DNA of 64,000 bases. It comes from Prosthecobacter dejongeii. GTDB lineage: Bacteria > Verrucomicrobiota > Verrucomicrobiia > Verrucomicrobiales > Verrucomicrobiaceae. The translations under genes were made by a program, and so were the position numbers. Position 1 is the first letter of the stretch, and each line of letters starts with the position of its first letter. The DNA is taken from assembly GCF_014203045.1 (NCBI RefSeq), contig NZ_JACHIF010000005.1, forward strand, positions 124,001 to 188,000. The letters are read 5' to 3'. Below the pieces are notes generated by a model. The model had not been told where the DNA came from. It searched no databases and saw nothing but the letters and a program-made list of their open reading frames with translations. This document shows, in pieces, positions 44,374-52,476 of the stretch.

Positions 44374-45549
44374 CTATCTAACGTTACGGACTTTTTTCGT
44401 CATAGCAAATAAGCGCTGCCAATATGTTTGAGCGCAGTGCGGCCAGGAACGTACGCGCGCATAGTGACTTAAGTCAGTTTCATTAGGTGGATTTTCAAGG
44501 GCGCGACGGAGAGTTGCGGTATAATCGGCGATTTCCCGGCCCTTGACCAAAAAGCCTCCCCCGGGAGATGGGGCCGTGATTTCAGAGATGCCCCCCACAT
44601 CGGTGGAAACGAGCGCGCGACCGCTGGCAAAGGCTTCGAGTAGGACATTGGGGACTCCTTCGTTGAGACTGGAAAGGCACACGGCATTCGCAGCATGCAT
44701 GTAATGTGCCACTTCGGCAGGACCCTTTCGCCCTGCGAAGGTCACCGCCTCCAGGCCACGGGTCTGGCAGAGTCCTCGGAGATCGGCTTCTAAGGGTCCA
44801 CTGCCGATGAGTACGAGGTGTACAGGCCGCTCTTTTTGAAGTTGGGCCGTGGCTTGGATGAGCAAGTCCAGGCCTTTGACGGGTAGGAAATTCCCCACGA
44901 AGAGCAGGATTTCAGGCTTCTCCGGCAGCCCCAGTTCCCGACGGGCTTCTAGGCGATTGCCAGGCCGGAAGGTGTGAACGTCCACGCCATTATAAACGGT
45001 GCTGACTTGGTCTGCCGGAGATTGGGCTCTCAACAGCCGCTGGCGCAGATCTTCACTGCGGGTGATGATGTGGGCCCGCTGACTGAGGGCCTGGATGGCG
45101 CGGCGGCGCCAAGGCATGTCGAGATACTGGTGAACATCTGACCCCTGGGCCACGGCTAAAAGCGGGATGCCCTCAAATTCAGGCACGCGGTGGACTCCGC
45201 AGGCATCCGGGAAAAGCCAGGGCACTAGCAGCGCCTCCGGTTTCCACCCCTGAGGCAGGGTCCTCAGTGCCCGGCGCACGGCCAGCGTGTAGAGGCGATC
45301 ATTCAGGCCGCCAAATTTCGGAATGTAGGGGGCCCAGTGATAGCTGGGATGCAGGGGTTCATCCCCACAGCGAGGTTGTAGGGTGCAGGCTTTCCCTGTC
45401 CAGTAGCCATGTCCCGGGCGCAGGCACAGCACGCGGATGTCTGCCTCAGGCTGCTCGGCTTTCAGCGCATGCAGCAGGGTGACATTGTCCAGCCCGCGCC
45501 AGGGCTGGAGGGTATCAGGAAAAAGATTCGTCAGGCAGAGCAGGCGCAT
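44374..45549 (-). CDS. Glycosyltransferase family 4
   Basis: 391 residues from the ATG at 45549; a TTG at 45564 adds five residues. GT-B fold: the N-terminal half begins MRLLCLTNLFPDTLQPWRGLD, the C-terminal half holds EILLFVGNFLPVKGLDLLIQATAQL, VHLVLIGSGPLEADLRGLCQTRGL and the donor-binding EGVPNVLLEAFASGRALVSTDVGGISEI (E-x7-E motif). It probably adds a sugar to a lipid-linked intermediate made by the downstream phosphotransferase. 17 bp after the oxidoreductase gene stop. Confidence 0.93.
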   Translation of the reverse strand: MRLLCLTNLFPDTLQPWRGLDNVTLLHALKAEQPEADIRVLCLRPGHGYWTGKACTLQPRCGDEPLHPSYHWAPYIPKFGGLNDRLYTLAVRRALRTLPQGWKPEALLVPWLFPDACGVHRVPEFEGIPLLAVAQGSDVHQYLDMPWRRRAIQALSQRAHIITRSEDLRQRLLRAQSPADQVSTVYNGVDVHTFRPGNRLEARRELGLPEKPEILLFVGNFLPVKGLDLLIQATAQLQKERPVHLVLIGSGPLEADLRGLCQTRGLEAVTFAGRKGPAEVAHYMHAANAVCLSSLNEGVPNVLLEAFASGRALVSTDVGGISEITAPSPGGGFLVKGREIADYTATLRRALENPPNETDLSHYARVRSWPHCAQTYWQRLFAMTKKVRNVR

Positions 45550-45566
45550 AGCGGGGCATGCCAATG

Positions 45567-46781
45567 TCAGCAGCGGGAGACAAAGTCCACTGCCATTTTC
45601 CCCGCTGCCTCTCCTGTGGCCATGCAGGTGCCCATCACCCGCAGAGACGCCAGCGCTTCATGATCGGCCGAAAGGCAGCGCCCGGCGAAAAACAGTCCCG
45701 GTGCATCCTGGCGGAAAAGACAGCGTGCGGGGATGCCGGGGGGCAGGGGTTCATCAAAGTAACGGAACTTGGGCCCCCGGGCGTTTTCGCGCTTTTCCAT
45801 GGGCCAACCTGCGAGCGCGACTTCGTCCTCAAAGCGGCGGCTGCTCGCCAGATCATCCCCGGTGATGATGTAGTCACCGATGTAACGGGCAGTCTCACGG
45901 ATGCCCGCTTTCACTGGCAGCATGGGCGGTGGGCAGGGGCGGAAATCGGGGTGCTGCTGGCGCAGGTATTTCCACAGGGCCAGCACGACTTCGCGCCCCT
46001 CCTGCTCCATCCGTGCACGTTTGGTGGGGTCAAACGGGTCCCACTCTCCTTGCCCGGCCTCCAGATCCACGGTGACAAAAGTTTCACCCGCGAAGGGGGA
46101 GTCACGAAAGCCTGCACCGATGGCTGCCGCAGGCAATAAACCCTCCCGGATCGCGCGCACGATGACCGCTCCTGTTTGCAATCTCCAGCCATCATCATGC
46201 GTGCCCAGCACCCCATGGAAAGCGGCGATGTAAGCGGGCCGATACAGGCGGCTACCCTCCACCTGCTGGCACCACGAAGGCCGCAGGAGACGGGCCCCGG
46301 TCGCATCCCCTGTGGTATCCACCAGAGTTTGAGTATGCAGAGTTCTACGTTCCCCCCGGGTGATGATGCCCAGATGCCAGCCTTTTTCATCCTTCTGGAG
46401 GTCAATCCACTCGGTACCGCTTAGGACGGATAGGCGAGGCTCCGCCAGGCAGAGTTCATCGGCAATCTGGGCATAAAGAGAGGGGTGCTGGCGCAGCACG
46501 TACACCCTGCCCATCAGGTCAGGTGCCGTCTGTCCCGTGCGGTCCATCATTGCCTGGCCGATTTCCGCCGGGATACCGGCATTCACCCAGGCCCAGGGCT
46601 GAGATACATCCGGGTGAAAGAGGCCACAAAAGGTATGAACCAGGGCATTTGTGCCCATGCCGCCCAGTTTGGTCTGCCGCTCAATCAATAGCGTGCGTGC
46701 ACCAGCACGGGCCGCCGCTAGGGCCGCTGCCAGCCCCGCGCTGCCACCTCCGGCCACGATGACATCGGCTTCCAGGGTCAT
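45567..46781 (-). CDS. FAD-dependent oxidoreductase (FAD_oxidored/PF12831-like)
   Basis: 404 residues with Rossmann motif VAGGGSAGLAAALAAARAGARTLLIER (9-35) and the family pattern KLGGMGTNALVHTFCGLF. Later it has VDTTGDATGARLL (FAD-binding) and C-terminal GLFFAGRCLSADHEALASLRVMGTCMATGEAAG. These are soluble flavoproteins; many lie next to secreted or sugar-related genes with unknown reactions. The start overlaps the acyl carrier protein stop by 4 bp (ATGA), which implies that the flavoprotein acts on the carrier-bound substrate or at least is tightly co-produced. Confidence 0.85.
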   Translation of the reverse strand: MTLEADVIVAGGGSAGLAAALAAARAGARTLLIERQTKLGGMGTNALVHTFCGLFHPDVSQPWAWVNAGIPAEIGQAMMDRTGQTAPDLMGRVYVLRQHPSLYAQIADELCLAEPRLSVLSGTEWIDLQKDEKGWHLGIITRGERRTLHTQTLVDTTGDATGARLLRPSWCQQVEGSRLYRPAYIAAFHGVLGTHDDGWRLQTGAVIVRAIREGLLPAAAIGAGFRDSPFAGETFVTVDLEAGQGEWDPFDPTKRARMEQEGREVVLALWKYLRQQHPDFRPCPPPMLPVKAGIRETARYIGDYIITGDDLASSRRFEDEVALAGWPMEKRENARGPKFRYFDEPLPPGIPARCLFRQDAPGLFFAGRCLSADHEALASLRVMGTCMATGEAAGKMAVDFVSRC

Positions 46782-47032
46782 ACGGCGCTGCGGTTCGGGT
46801 GGGAAAGCCAGGATGACAAAACCCGGGCCGTGGCAAAGTGGTTCCGCGTCATTTCAGCCGGGGAAATGCGCACGCTGAATTCGCGCTCCAGATGCAGCAT
46901 CAATTGCATCATCGCCATCGAGTCCAGCCCCTGGGCAAAAAGATCCACATCCGGCGTCAGGGCCTCACTCGTCTCCACGATCTGGTGCTGCGTGATGAGG
47001 GTGATGACGGCTTCCGGTGAGATGTCAGGCAT
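46778..47032 (-). CDS. Acyl carrier protein
   Basis: 84 residues from the ATG at 47032 (MPDISPEAVITLI); an upstream extension to 47119 overlaps the preceding gene and is not carrier-like. The phosphopantetheine site is LDSMAMMQLMLHLE with Ser38 in DSM (LFAQGLDSM). The four-helix layout fits a PP-binding domain. The carrier is not near fatty acid genes. It lies 61 bp downstream of the PEP-CTERM gene and overlaps the FAD oxidoreductase. Carriers of this kind occur in exosortase/PEP-CTERM exopolysaccharide loci. Confidence 0.88.
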   Translation of the reverse strand: MPDISPEAVITLITQHQIVETSEALTPDVDLFAQGLDSMAMMQLMLHLEREFSVRISPAEMTRNHFATARVLSSWLSHPNRSAV

Positions 47033-47093
47033 GCCATCACTGTGAAAAGCCGGAGCGCTAGGGCAAGGGCGGGAAACAGAGATTGCCCAGCCT

Positions 47094-47843
47094 TCATCGG
47101 GCTCTCCGCCGACGGACAAGCCCCGCCCCGCCGCTCAGGCCCAACAACAGCAACCTCGTAGGCTCAGGCACGGTGGAAAACTGGATGGACTCATAATAAA
47201 TCGTGCGGGGTGGGATGACGGTGGACTGACCATTATTATCCCCCCAATAAACCTGTTGGGCGCCATTGCCTGCCAAGCTCAATCCCGCATAAGTTTTCCA
47301 CACTTCCCCATCAATGCGGATGGTGGCCAGCGCCGTGACGGGATCATACAACAAGCTGTAATCATGATAGCCTGGGGCCAGAGTGCGCGTGCCCGTGACG
47401 CCATACGCCGCGACCAAAGTATCCCCATTGGCCGCACGGCCAAACATCAGCGCCCAGACCCGGCGGTTGGTGAGCGTTTCATTGATGATGAAGCCCAGCC
47501 AGGCATTGCTATCCGTGCCGATGGCGTTGCCGAGCGTGGGATCATCCGTGGGCACGCTGAGAGTGGTGGAAAGATCCCAGCCCGTGGCCATCACCGAACT
47601 GGCCAAAGTGGCATTCATGACCGCACTGTACGTTAGGCTGGTGCCGCCACTGCTGAGTCCGGGATCATAGACACGCCAGACATCCCGCCCGTCATCATCA
47701 AAGGGCTCACCCACCACGGTCGTGGTGGACGTGCGGATCCAGCCCTCCGTGGTGGGATTGGCCGAGCCAGTGTGCGAATAAAGAAGCGTCGTCGCCTGAA
47801 GCCCCGAAGGGAAGAGTAAAGCGAACCAAAGAAGACCTTTCAT
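47094..47843 (-). CDS. PEP-CTERM sorted secreted protein
   Basis: 249 residues. Signal peptide about 1-17 (MKGLLWFALLFPSGLQA). The mature part is beta-rich and Thr/Gly-rich with a lectin/LamG-like look (YHDYSLLYDPVTALATIRIDGEVW). The C-terminus carries a full PEP-CTERM signal: VPEPTRLLLLGLSGGAGLVRRRRAR, i.e. VPEP, a hydrophobic helix and an Arg cluster. It is a predicted exosortase substrate to be attached to or exported into the exopolysaccharide. First gene of the run leading to the carrier, flavoprotein and glycosyltransferase genes. Confidence 0.85.
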   Translation of the reverse strand: MKGLLWFALLFPSGLQATTLLYSHTGSANPTTEGWIRTSTTTVVGEPFDDDGRDVWRVYDPGLSSGGTSLTYSAVMNATLASSVMATGWDLSTTLSVPTDDPTLGNAIGTDSNAWLGFIINETLTNRRVWALMFGRAANGDTLVAAYGVTGTRTLAPGYHDYSLLYDPVTALATIRIDGEVWKTYAGLSLAGNGAQQVYWGDNNGQSTVIPPRTIYYESIQFSTVPEPTRLLLLGLSGGAGLVRRRRAR

Positions 47844-47909
47844 CTTCTCCTACTCAAGCAACCCGCAAGCCACGTTGGCCGCGAGCTCCGGCACATTGCT
47901 CACGTGAAC

Positions 47910-48938
47910 CTATACTTTCTTGCTCCTTAGCCAGATCTCTTGCAAGGCCCATTGAGCATGCTCAGAGATGAGCGGGTGCTCATCCTGTGCGGCGATCTCT
48001 AGCGCCGCTACATCTTCATCCGTGCCGACATTGCCCAGGGCCACACAGACATTGCGGAGAAAGGCCGGGCGTTTGATGCGCTTGATGGGAGACTTGGCAA
48101 ACAGAGCGCGAAAAGACTCATCGGTCAGGGTCAGGAAATCGCGCAACTTTTGGTTAAACACTGTTTCGCGTGCCTGAAACGTCGCCTCCTGGGAAAGCTG
48201 GGCAAACTTGTTCCAGGGGCAGGCGCTGAGGCAGTCATCGCAGCCATAAATTCGATCCCCCATGGCGCGGCGGAATTCCAAGGGGATGGGTCCTTTGCTC
48301 TCGATGGTGAGGTAGCTCACGCAGCGGCGTGCATCCATCCGGCGCGGGGCCGTGATGGCCTGGGTGGGGCAGGCCACCATGCAGCGGGTGCACTTGCCAC
48401 ACAGGTCACGGGCGGGGGTATCCACCGCTAGATCCAGGGTGCTGATGAGCTCCGCCAGGAAAAACCAGGTGCCGAGCTGGCGATGGATCTGCATGGTGCT
48501 TTTCCCGCCCCAGCCCAGCCCGGCCTCACTGGCAAAATCCCGCTCCAGCACCGGGCCGGTATCCACATAGTACCTCTGTGTGCCGCCATGCTGAATGAGA
48601 AAGGCATCCAGCGCCTTTAGCTTGGCCACGATGAGGTCATGGTAATCCTCATTCCATGCGTAACGGGCGATGCGGTAGCCGCCAGCGGCGGTGGCTGGCG
48701 CTGGTCCTTGATAATAATTCATGGCTAGGACGATGACGGTCTTCGCCCCTGGCTGAACCACGCAGGGGTCTGTGCGGCGGTCCATGTTCCGCGCCATCCA
48801 GGCCATGTCGCCATATTTGCCCTCAGCCACCCATTGCTCATAGATCTCCCGGTGCGCTGCGGGTCTGGCCGGGGCGATTCGGCAGTCGGCAAAGCCCAGT
48901 TCATGAGCTTGGGAGATGAGCTGAGTCTTGAGATCCAT
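47910..48938 (-). CDS. queG: Epoxyqueuosine reductase
   Basis: 342 residues. It makes queuosine in tRNA from epoxyqueuosine, using cobalamin and two [4Fe-4S] clusters. Seen: YYVDTGPVLERDFASEAGLGWGGKSTMQI (catalytic Asp region), cluster-binding CGKCTRCMVACPTQAI and CDDCLSACPWNKFA, and the C-terminal HEAT-like LRNVCVALGNVGTDEDVAALEIAAQDEHPLISEHAQWAL. The gene begins 5 bp after the stop of the ArsR-family regulator, so it shares that regulator's transcript. No other queuosine gene is nearby. Confidence 0.95.
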   Translation of the reverse strand: MDLKTQLISQAHELGFADCRIAPARPAAHREIYEQWVAEGKYGDMAWMARNMDRRTDPCVVQPGAKTVIVLAMNYYQGPAPATAAGGYRIARYAWNEDYHDLIVAKLKALDAFLIQHGGTQRYYVDTGPVLERDFASEAGLGWGGKSTMQIHRQLGTWFFLAELISTLDLAVDTPARDLCGKCTRCMVACPTQAITAPRRMDARRCVSYLTIESKGPIPLEFRRAMGDRIYGCDDCLSACPWNKFAQLSQEATFQARETVFNQKLRDFLTLTDESFRALFAKSPIKRIKRPAFLRNVCVALGNVGTDEDVAALEIAAQDEHPLISEHAQWALQEIWLRSKKV

Positions 48939-48943
48939 CAGGC

Positions 48944-49309
48944 TCAGATTTTGGGGTCAAAGGCCAGCGCGCGAGCCTGGGCCTCCATGTCCTCCCGCAA
49001 CCTGCGGCACATCATTTCGCAAAGCTCATTCACCATGGGATCTGCGATGTAACAGTACGTGGACAGTCCCTCTTTACGCATGCCGATCATGCCCGCATCT
49101 CTCAGCAGAGCGAGGTGTTTGGACACATTGGCCTGTCCCAGACCGGCAGCCTCCACCAGTTGGCCCACGGTGTGCTCCCCCTGCATCAGCAGATTCAGCA
49201 GCCGCAGCCGTGTCGGCTCTGACAGCGCACGAAAGCGCATCGCCACCAGCTCCAGGGCCTTTTCAGACATCGGCATGGGGCTGGGCTCGGATTTTTTCTT
49301 TTTAGGCAT
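48944..49309 (-). CDS. ArsR/SmtB-family repressor, probably sulfide/persulfide-responsive
   Basis: 121 residues with a winged-helix domain: RFRALSEPTRLRLLNLL, HTVGQLVEAAGLGQANVSKHLALLRDAGMIG (recognition helix) and KEGLSTYCYI. Cys residues lie in the C-terminal half at STYCYIADP, NELCEM and MCRRL. The metal site CxC of ArsR and the His/Asp site of SmtB are absent. BigR/SqrR-type relatives sense persulfides through two Cys, and the divergent operon carries a persulfide dioxygenase-like gene, which is why a sulfur signal is proposed. A 22-bp palindrome lies between the two starts. Confidence 0.85.
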   Translation of the reverse strand: MPKKKKSEPSPMPMSEKALELVAMRFRALSEPTRLRLLNLLMQGEHTVGQLVEAAGLGQANVSKHLALLRDAGMIGMRKEGLSTYCYIADPMVNELCEMMCRRLREDMEAQARALAFDPKI

Positions 49310-49326
49310 GAAAGAATAATGTTTGT

Positions 49327-49348
49327 TATATCGCTATATAGCAATATA
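49327..49348. promoter_or_regulatory. 22-bp near-perfect palindrome, likely operator of the ArsR-family repressor
   Basis: TATATCGCTATATAGCAATATA: 20 of 22 positions are symmetric around a perfect GCTATATAGC core. It lies 18 bp from the repressor start and 48 bp from the rhodanese start. The region is AT-rich in a GC-rich genome, and the palindrome would overlap promoters of both directions. ArsR-family dimers bind such symmetric AT-rich sites. Confidence 0.75.
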
Positions 49349-49395
49349 GTTTATATCAACAACAGAACAGTTTAACTCTGCAACCCACCCTCGCA

Positions 49396-49953
49396 ATGCA
49401 AACCACCATCACTCCCAAACAACTCAACACTCAACTTCAGGCGGGCCGCTGCCAGCTTGTGGACGTCCGCGAGCCTGTGGAACATGCGGAAGAGCACATC
49501 TCCCAGGCGCGGCTCATTCCTTTAGGGGAACTGGAAAAACGCGCTTCCGAGCTCAATCGGGATCTGCCCATCGTCATCCATTGCCGCAGTGGCAAGCGCG
49601 GAGAACAGGCCCTCGCGAAGCTGCAATCTTTAGGTTTTACCCAGGTGCAAAATTTGGAAGGCGGGATCCAGGCCTGGAAAGCTTCTGGGCTGCCCGTGGC
49701 CCGTGCCGCGAAAAAAGTCTTCCCCCTCATGCAGCAGGTGCAGCTCACCATCGGCCTGGGTGTGCTGACGGGGGCGGCCCTGTCACTCACCGTGCATCCT
49801 TACTGGGTCTTTCTCAGCGCGTTCTTTGGTGCGGGGCTGGTCCTCGCAGGCAGTACCGGCTGGTGTGGGCTGGCCATCTTGCTGTCTAAGATGCCCTGGA
49901 ACCGGATCGAAGGCCAGGCCTGCTGTTCGCCCAAGAATTGTTCTGCTCGTTAA
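49396..49953 (+). CDS. Rhodanese with two membrane segments (YgaP-like)
   Basis: 185 residues. The rhodanese domain (1-105) has the LVDVREPVEHAEEHI entry and the active loop IHCRSGKR with catalytic Cys63. A C-terminal DUF2892-like hairpin follows (about 115-165, two membrane segments with LTIGLGVLTGAALSL), then GSTGWCGLAILLSKMPW and a Cys-rich end QACCSPKNCSAR. This is the YgaP layout. The family transfers sulfane sulfur and is membrane bound. First gene of the sulfur operon; 21 bp before the MBL gene. Confidence 0.92.
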   Translation: MQTTITPKQLNTQLQAGRCQLVDVREPVEHAEEHISQARLIPLGELEKRASELNRDLPIVIHCRSGKRGEQALAKLQSLGFTQVQNLEGGIQAWKASGLPVARAAKKVFPLMQQVQLTIGLGVLTGAALSLTVHPYWVFLSAFFGAGLVLAGSTGWCGLAILLSKMPWNRIEGQACCSPKNCSAR

Positions 49954-49974
49954 TCCTCCACCTCTTCCACGTTC

Positions 49975-51417
49975 ATGTTCCTTCGCCAAATCACCGATTC
50001 ATCCTTGGCCCAAAATGCCTACCTCATCGGCTGCCAGCGCACAGGCGAGGCCGTGATCGTGGACCCAGAGCGGGATGTGGATCGCTACCTCAAGCTGGCG
50101 GCTGAAAATGACCTTCGCATCACTGCCGTGGCGGAGACCCATATCCATGCCGACTACCTCAGCGGTGCCCGTGAGCTGATGGAACGCCATGGCGTGAAGG
50201 CCTACCTGTCTGCGGAAGGTGGACCGGAGTGGCAGTTTGAATGGGCGCAGGGGAGTCCTCAGGCGCAATTTCTGCGCGATGGAGACTCCTTCCATGTGGG
50301 CAACATCGAACTCACGGCGGTACTTTCTGCCGGCCATACGCCGGAGCACCTCAGCTACCTGGTGACGGATCACGGCCATGGTGCCACGGAGCCGATGGCG
50401 CTGCTGAGTGGTGATTTCATCTTCGTGGGGGATGTGGGGCGGCCAGACCTGCTGGAAACAGCCGCCGGACAGACCGGGGTGATGGAGGCCAGCGCCCGCA
50501 CCCTTTACGCCAGCCTGCGCAGCACCGAAAGACTGCCCGAACATCTGCAAATCCTGCCTGCACACGGTGCTGGGAGTGCCTGTGGGAAGGCCCTGGGCGC
50601 AGTCCCGAGCAGCGTTCTAGGTTATGAGCGGCGTTTTAACCCGGCGCTCAACGAAGCCCTCACCGAAAGTGAGGATGAATTTGTCAAAGACATCCTCACC
50701 GGGCAGCCGGAGCCACCGCTCTACTTCGCCCGCATGAAGCGAGACAACCGTGCTGGTCCTGCCCTGCTGCCGGAGGGCAGGTTGCCTCAGCCTAGGCACC
50801 TCACCGCCATGGAGGTGCCTGCCTATCTGGCAGAATCCCGCGTGGTCGTACTGGATCTGCGGGCGGATCGCACTTCGTTCCTGCAAAGGCACATCCAAGG
50901 AGCTCTGTTGGCTCCACTGGCGGGTGGAAAGTTGCCCATTGCTGCGGGATCGTATGTTGAGGAAGGCGTGCGGATCCTCTTGATTGTGCAGAACGCGGCG
51001 GAAGTGGAAGAAGCCGTGCGGCAGCTCATCCGCATCGGGCTGGATCAGGTCACTGCCTGGATGACGGTGGCGGAGATGGAGGAGATCAGGGATGGGCTGA
51101 TGACTGCGCAGCCTTACATCACACCTGAGCAGTTGCAGGGAGCCCTAGCGGCAGACCCTGATGCCCTGGTGCTGGATGTGCGAGGGGCTGATGAATACGC
51201 AGAACGTCATGTCCAAGGAGCACGAAACATCGCCTACACACGGCTAGCTGCACGGCTCTCGGAAGTGCCAGGAGACCGCCGCATTTATGTCCACTGTGGC
51301 AGCGGCCTGCGCGCCAGCTTGGCAGTGGCCTTTCTAGCCAGCCAGGGACGTGACGTGGTGCTGGTGGACGGAGCCTTTGCGAAAATTTCGATCGAGATAA
51401 AAACAACTTCCGCCTAA
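49975..51417 (+). CDS. MBL-fold persulfide dioxygenase-like protein with two rhodanese domains
   Basis: 480 residues. A metallo-beta-lactamase domain (1-240) carries THIHADYLSG (metal His56, His58, Asp60), SAGHTPEHLSY and SGDFIFVGDVGRPDLL, like ETHE1-type persulfide dioxygenases. The first rhodanese domain (about 270-360) is degenerate: the active loop reads LIVQNAAEVEEA with no Cys. The second (about 375-480) has YVHCGSGLRAS with Cys441. It probably oxidises glutathione or protein persulfides, with the second rhodanese relaying sulfur. The next gene starts 3 bp after its stop. Confidence 0.9.
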   Translation: MFLRQITDSSLAQNAYLIGCQRTGEAVIVDPERDVDRYLKLAAENDLRITAVAETHIHADYLSGARELMERHGVKAYLSAEGGPEWQFEWAQGSPQAQFLRDGDSFHVGNIELTAVLSAGHTPEHLSYLVTDHGHGATEPMALLSGDFIFVGDVGRPDLLETAAGQTGVMEASARTLYASLRSTERLPEHLQILPAHGAGSACGKALGAVPSSVLGYERRFNPALNEALTESEDEFVKDILTGQPEPPLYFARMKRDNRAGPALLPEGRLPQPRHLTAMEVPAYLAESRVVVLDLRADRTSFLQRHIQGALLAPLAGGKLPIAAGSYVEEGVRILLIVQNAAEVEEAVRQLIRIGLDQVTAWMTVAEMEEIRDGLMTAQPYITPEQLQGALAADPDALVLDVRGADEYAERHVQGARNIAYTRLAARLSEVPGDRRIYVHCGSGLRASLAVAFLASQGRDVVLVDGAFAKISIEIKTTSA

Positions 51418-51420
51418 CCA

Positions 51421-51930
51421 ATGATGAAAATGACAATAGCCATGCTTGTTTGCACGATGCCACTGCTGGTGGTGCCACCTTCGCAGGCTACGGAGGCTTC
51501 CGTGCCTGTCATTCCGCTGCAAGTTCGGGAGAATCTGCGCATCGTCTATCAGGTGACGGATGATGTGACCCATGAAGGAGTCAACAAAGGGCTGTTCTAT
51601 GCCCGTAAGCTCATGGATACCTACCAAAAGCAGGGCATCGCTGCGGATCAGGTGCACCTGCATTTGGTGTTTCATGGCACCGGGATACAGGCCGTGGTGA
51701 ATGCCGAAGCGCGCACCCGGCTGAAAGCGGACAAAGCTGAAAATCCCAATGGCGAAATTTTGGCAGAATTGGTTAAACGCGGCGTGCAGATAGAACTCTG
51801 TGAAAACACCATGCAGCAAAGAGGTGTGACTCCCCGGGAACTGATGCCTGGGGTGAAACGGGTGGTGGGGGCCTTCCCCCGGCTGGTGGATCTGCAACTC
51901 CAGGGCTACGCCTACATCAAGTTTGAGTAA
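51421..51930 (+). CDS. Exported DsrE-family sulfur-transfer protein
   Basis: 169 residues. Signal peptide (about 1-24, MTIAMLVCTMPLLVVPPSQA). The mature domain is DsrE/DsrF-like: LRIVYQVTDDVTHEGVNKGLFYARKLMDTYQ, HLHLVFHGTGIQAVV and IELCENTMQQRGVTPRELMPGVKRVVGAFPRLVDLQLQGYAYIKF with the expected reactive Cys in ELCENTM. A periplasmic DsrE is compatible with receiving persulfide sulfur outside the cytoplasm. It is coupled to the MBL gene by a 3-bp gap. Confidence 0.88.
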   Translation: MMKMTIAMLVCTMPLLVVPPSQATEASVPVIPLQVRENLRIVYQVTDDVTHEGVNKGLFYARKLMDTYQKQGIAADQVHLHLVFHGTGIQAVVNAEARTRLKADKAENPNGEILAELVKRGVQIELCENTMQQRGVTPRELMPGVKRVVGAFPRLVDLQLQGYAYIKFE

Positions 51931-51942
51931 CGAAAGCCTCTC

Positions 51943-52476
51943 ATGCTAGCTTCGCTCCATCCTGCTCTCTATGCCCTCGTCGGCATGGGCGCTGTCGCGT
52001 TGCTGCTTTGGTGGTTCATGGACCACCGGCGGGGCACAGCTTGGGCCATCTCAGTGGTGCGGGAGCGGTTTCCTGACGTGGCGCAGCTTTCTGTGGATGG
52101 AGTTGAGCGTTTGCTGGCAGGTGAAGTGGCCACTCACCCCGTGCTTCTTGATGCTCGTTCGGCTGAGGAATACGCCGTTAGCCACTTGCCAGGGGCCCTT
52201 TCCCTGCCTGTAAAAACAGTGACAGATGAGGCTCTGCGTGAACTGGCGACTTCCGCCCCCTATGTGGTTTATTGCTCGGCCGGCTATCGTGCCTGTGAGC
52301 TGGCGCGGCGTCTGCATCAGGCGGGTATCCATCAAGTGCAGAATCTGGAAGGCGGCATCTTTGCTTGGGCCAATGCAGGCCAGCCAGTGCATCGCGCTGG
52401 CCAGCCTGTGAAGGTGGTGCATACCTATCATCGCCTGTTTTCCCGCCTGCTGAAACCGGAGCGCCGCCAGCCATGA
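51943..52476 (+). CDS. Membrane-anchored rhodanese
   Basis: 177 residues. One N-terminal membrane segment (about 8-26, ALYALVGMGAVALLLWWFM). The rhodanese domain follows, with LLDARSAEEYAVSHLPGAL and active loop VVYCSAGYRACEL, Cys111. It would carry sulfane sulfur at the membrane surface. Stop and the next start overlap as ATGA (52473-52476), so it is translationally coupled to the TauE permease. Confidence 0.92.
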   Translation: MLASLHPALYALVGMGAVALLLWWFMDHRRGTAWAISVVRERFPDVAQLSVDGVERLLAGEVATHPVLLDARSAEEYAVSHLPGALSLPVKTVTDEALRELATSAPYVVYCSAGYRACELARRLHQAGIHQVQNLEGGIFAWANAGQPVHRAGQPVKVVHTYHRLFSRLLKPERRQP

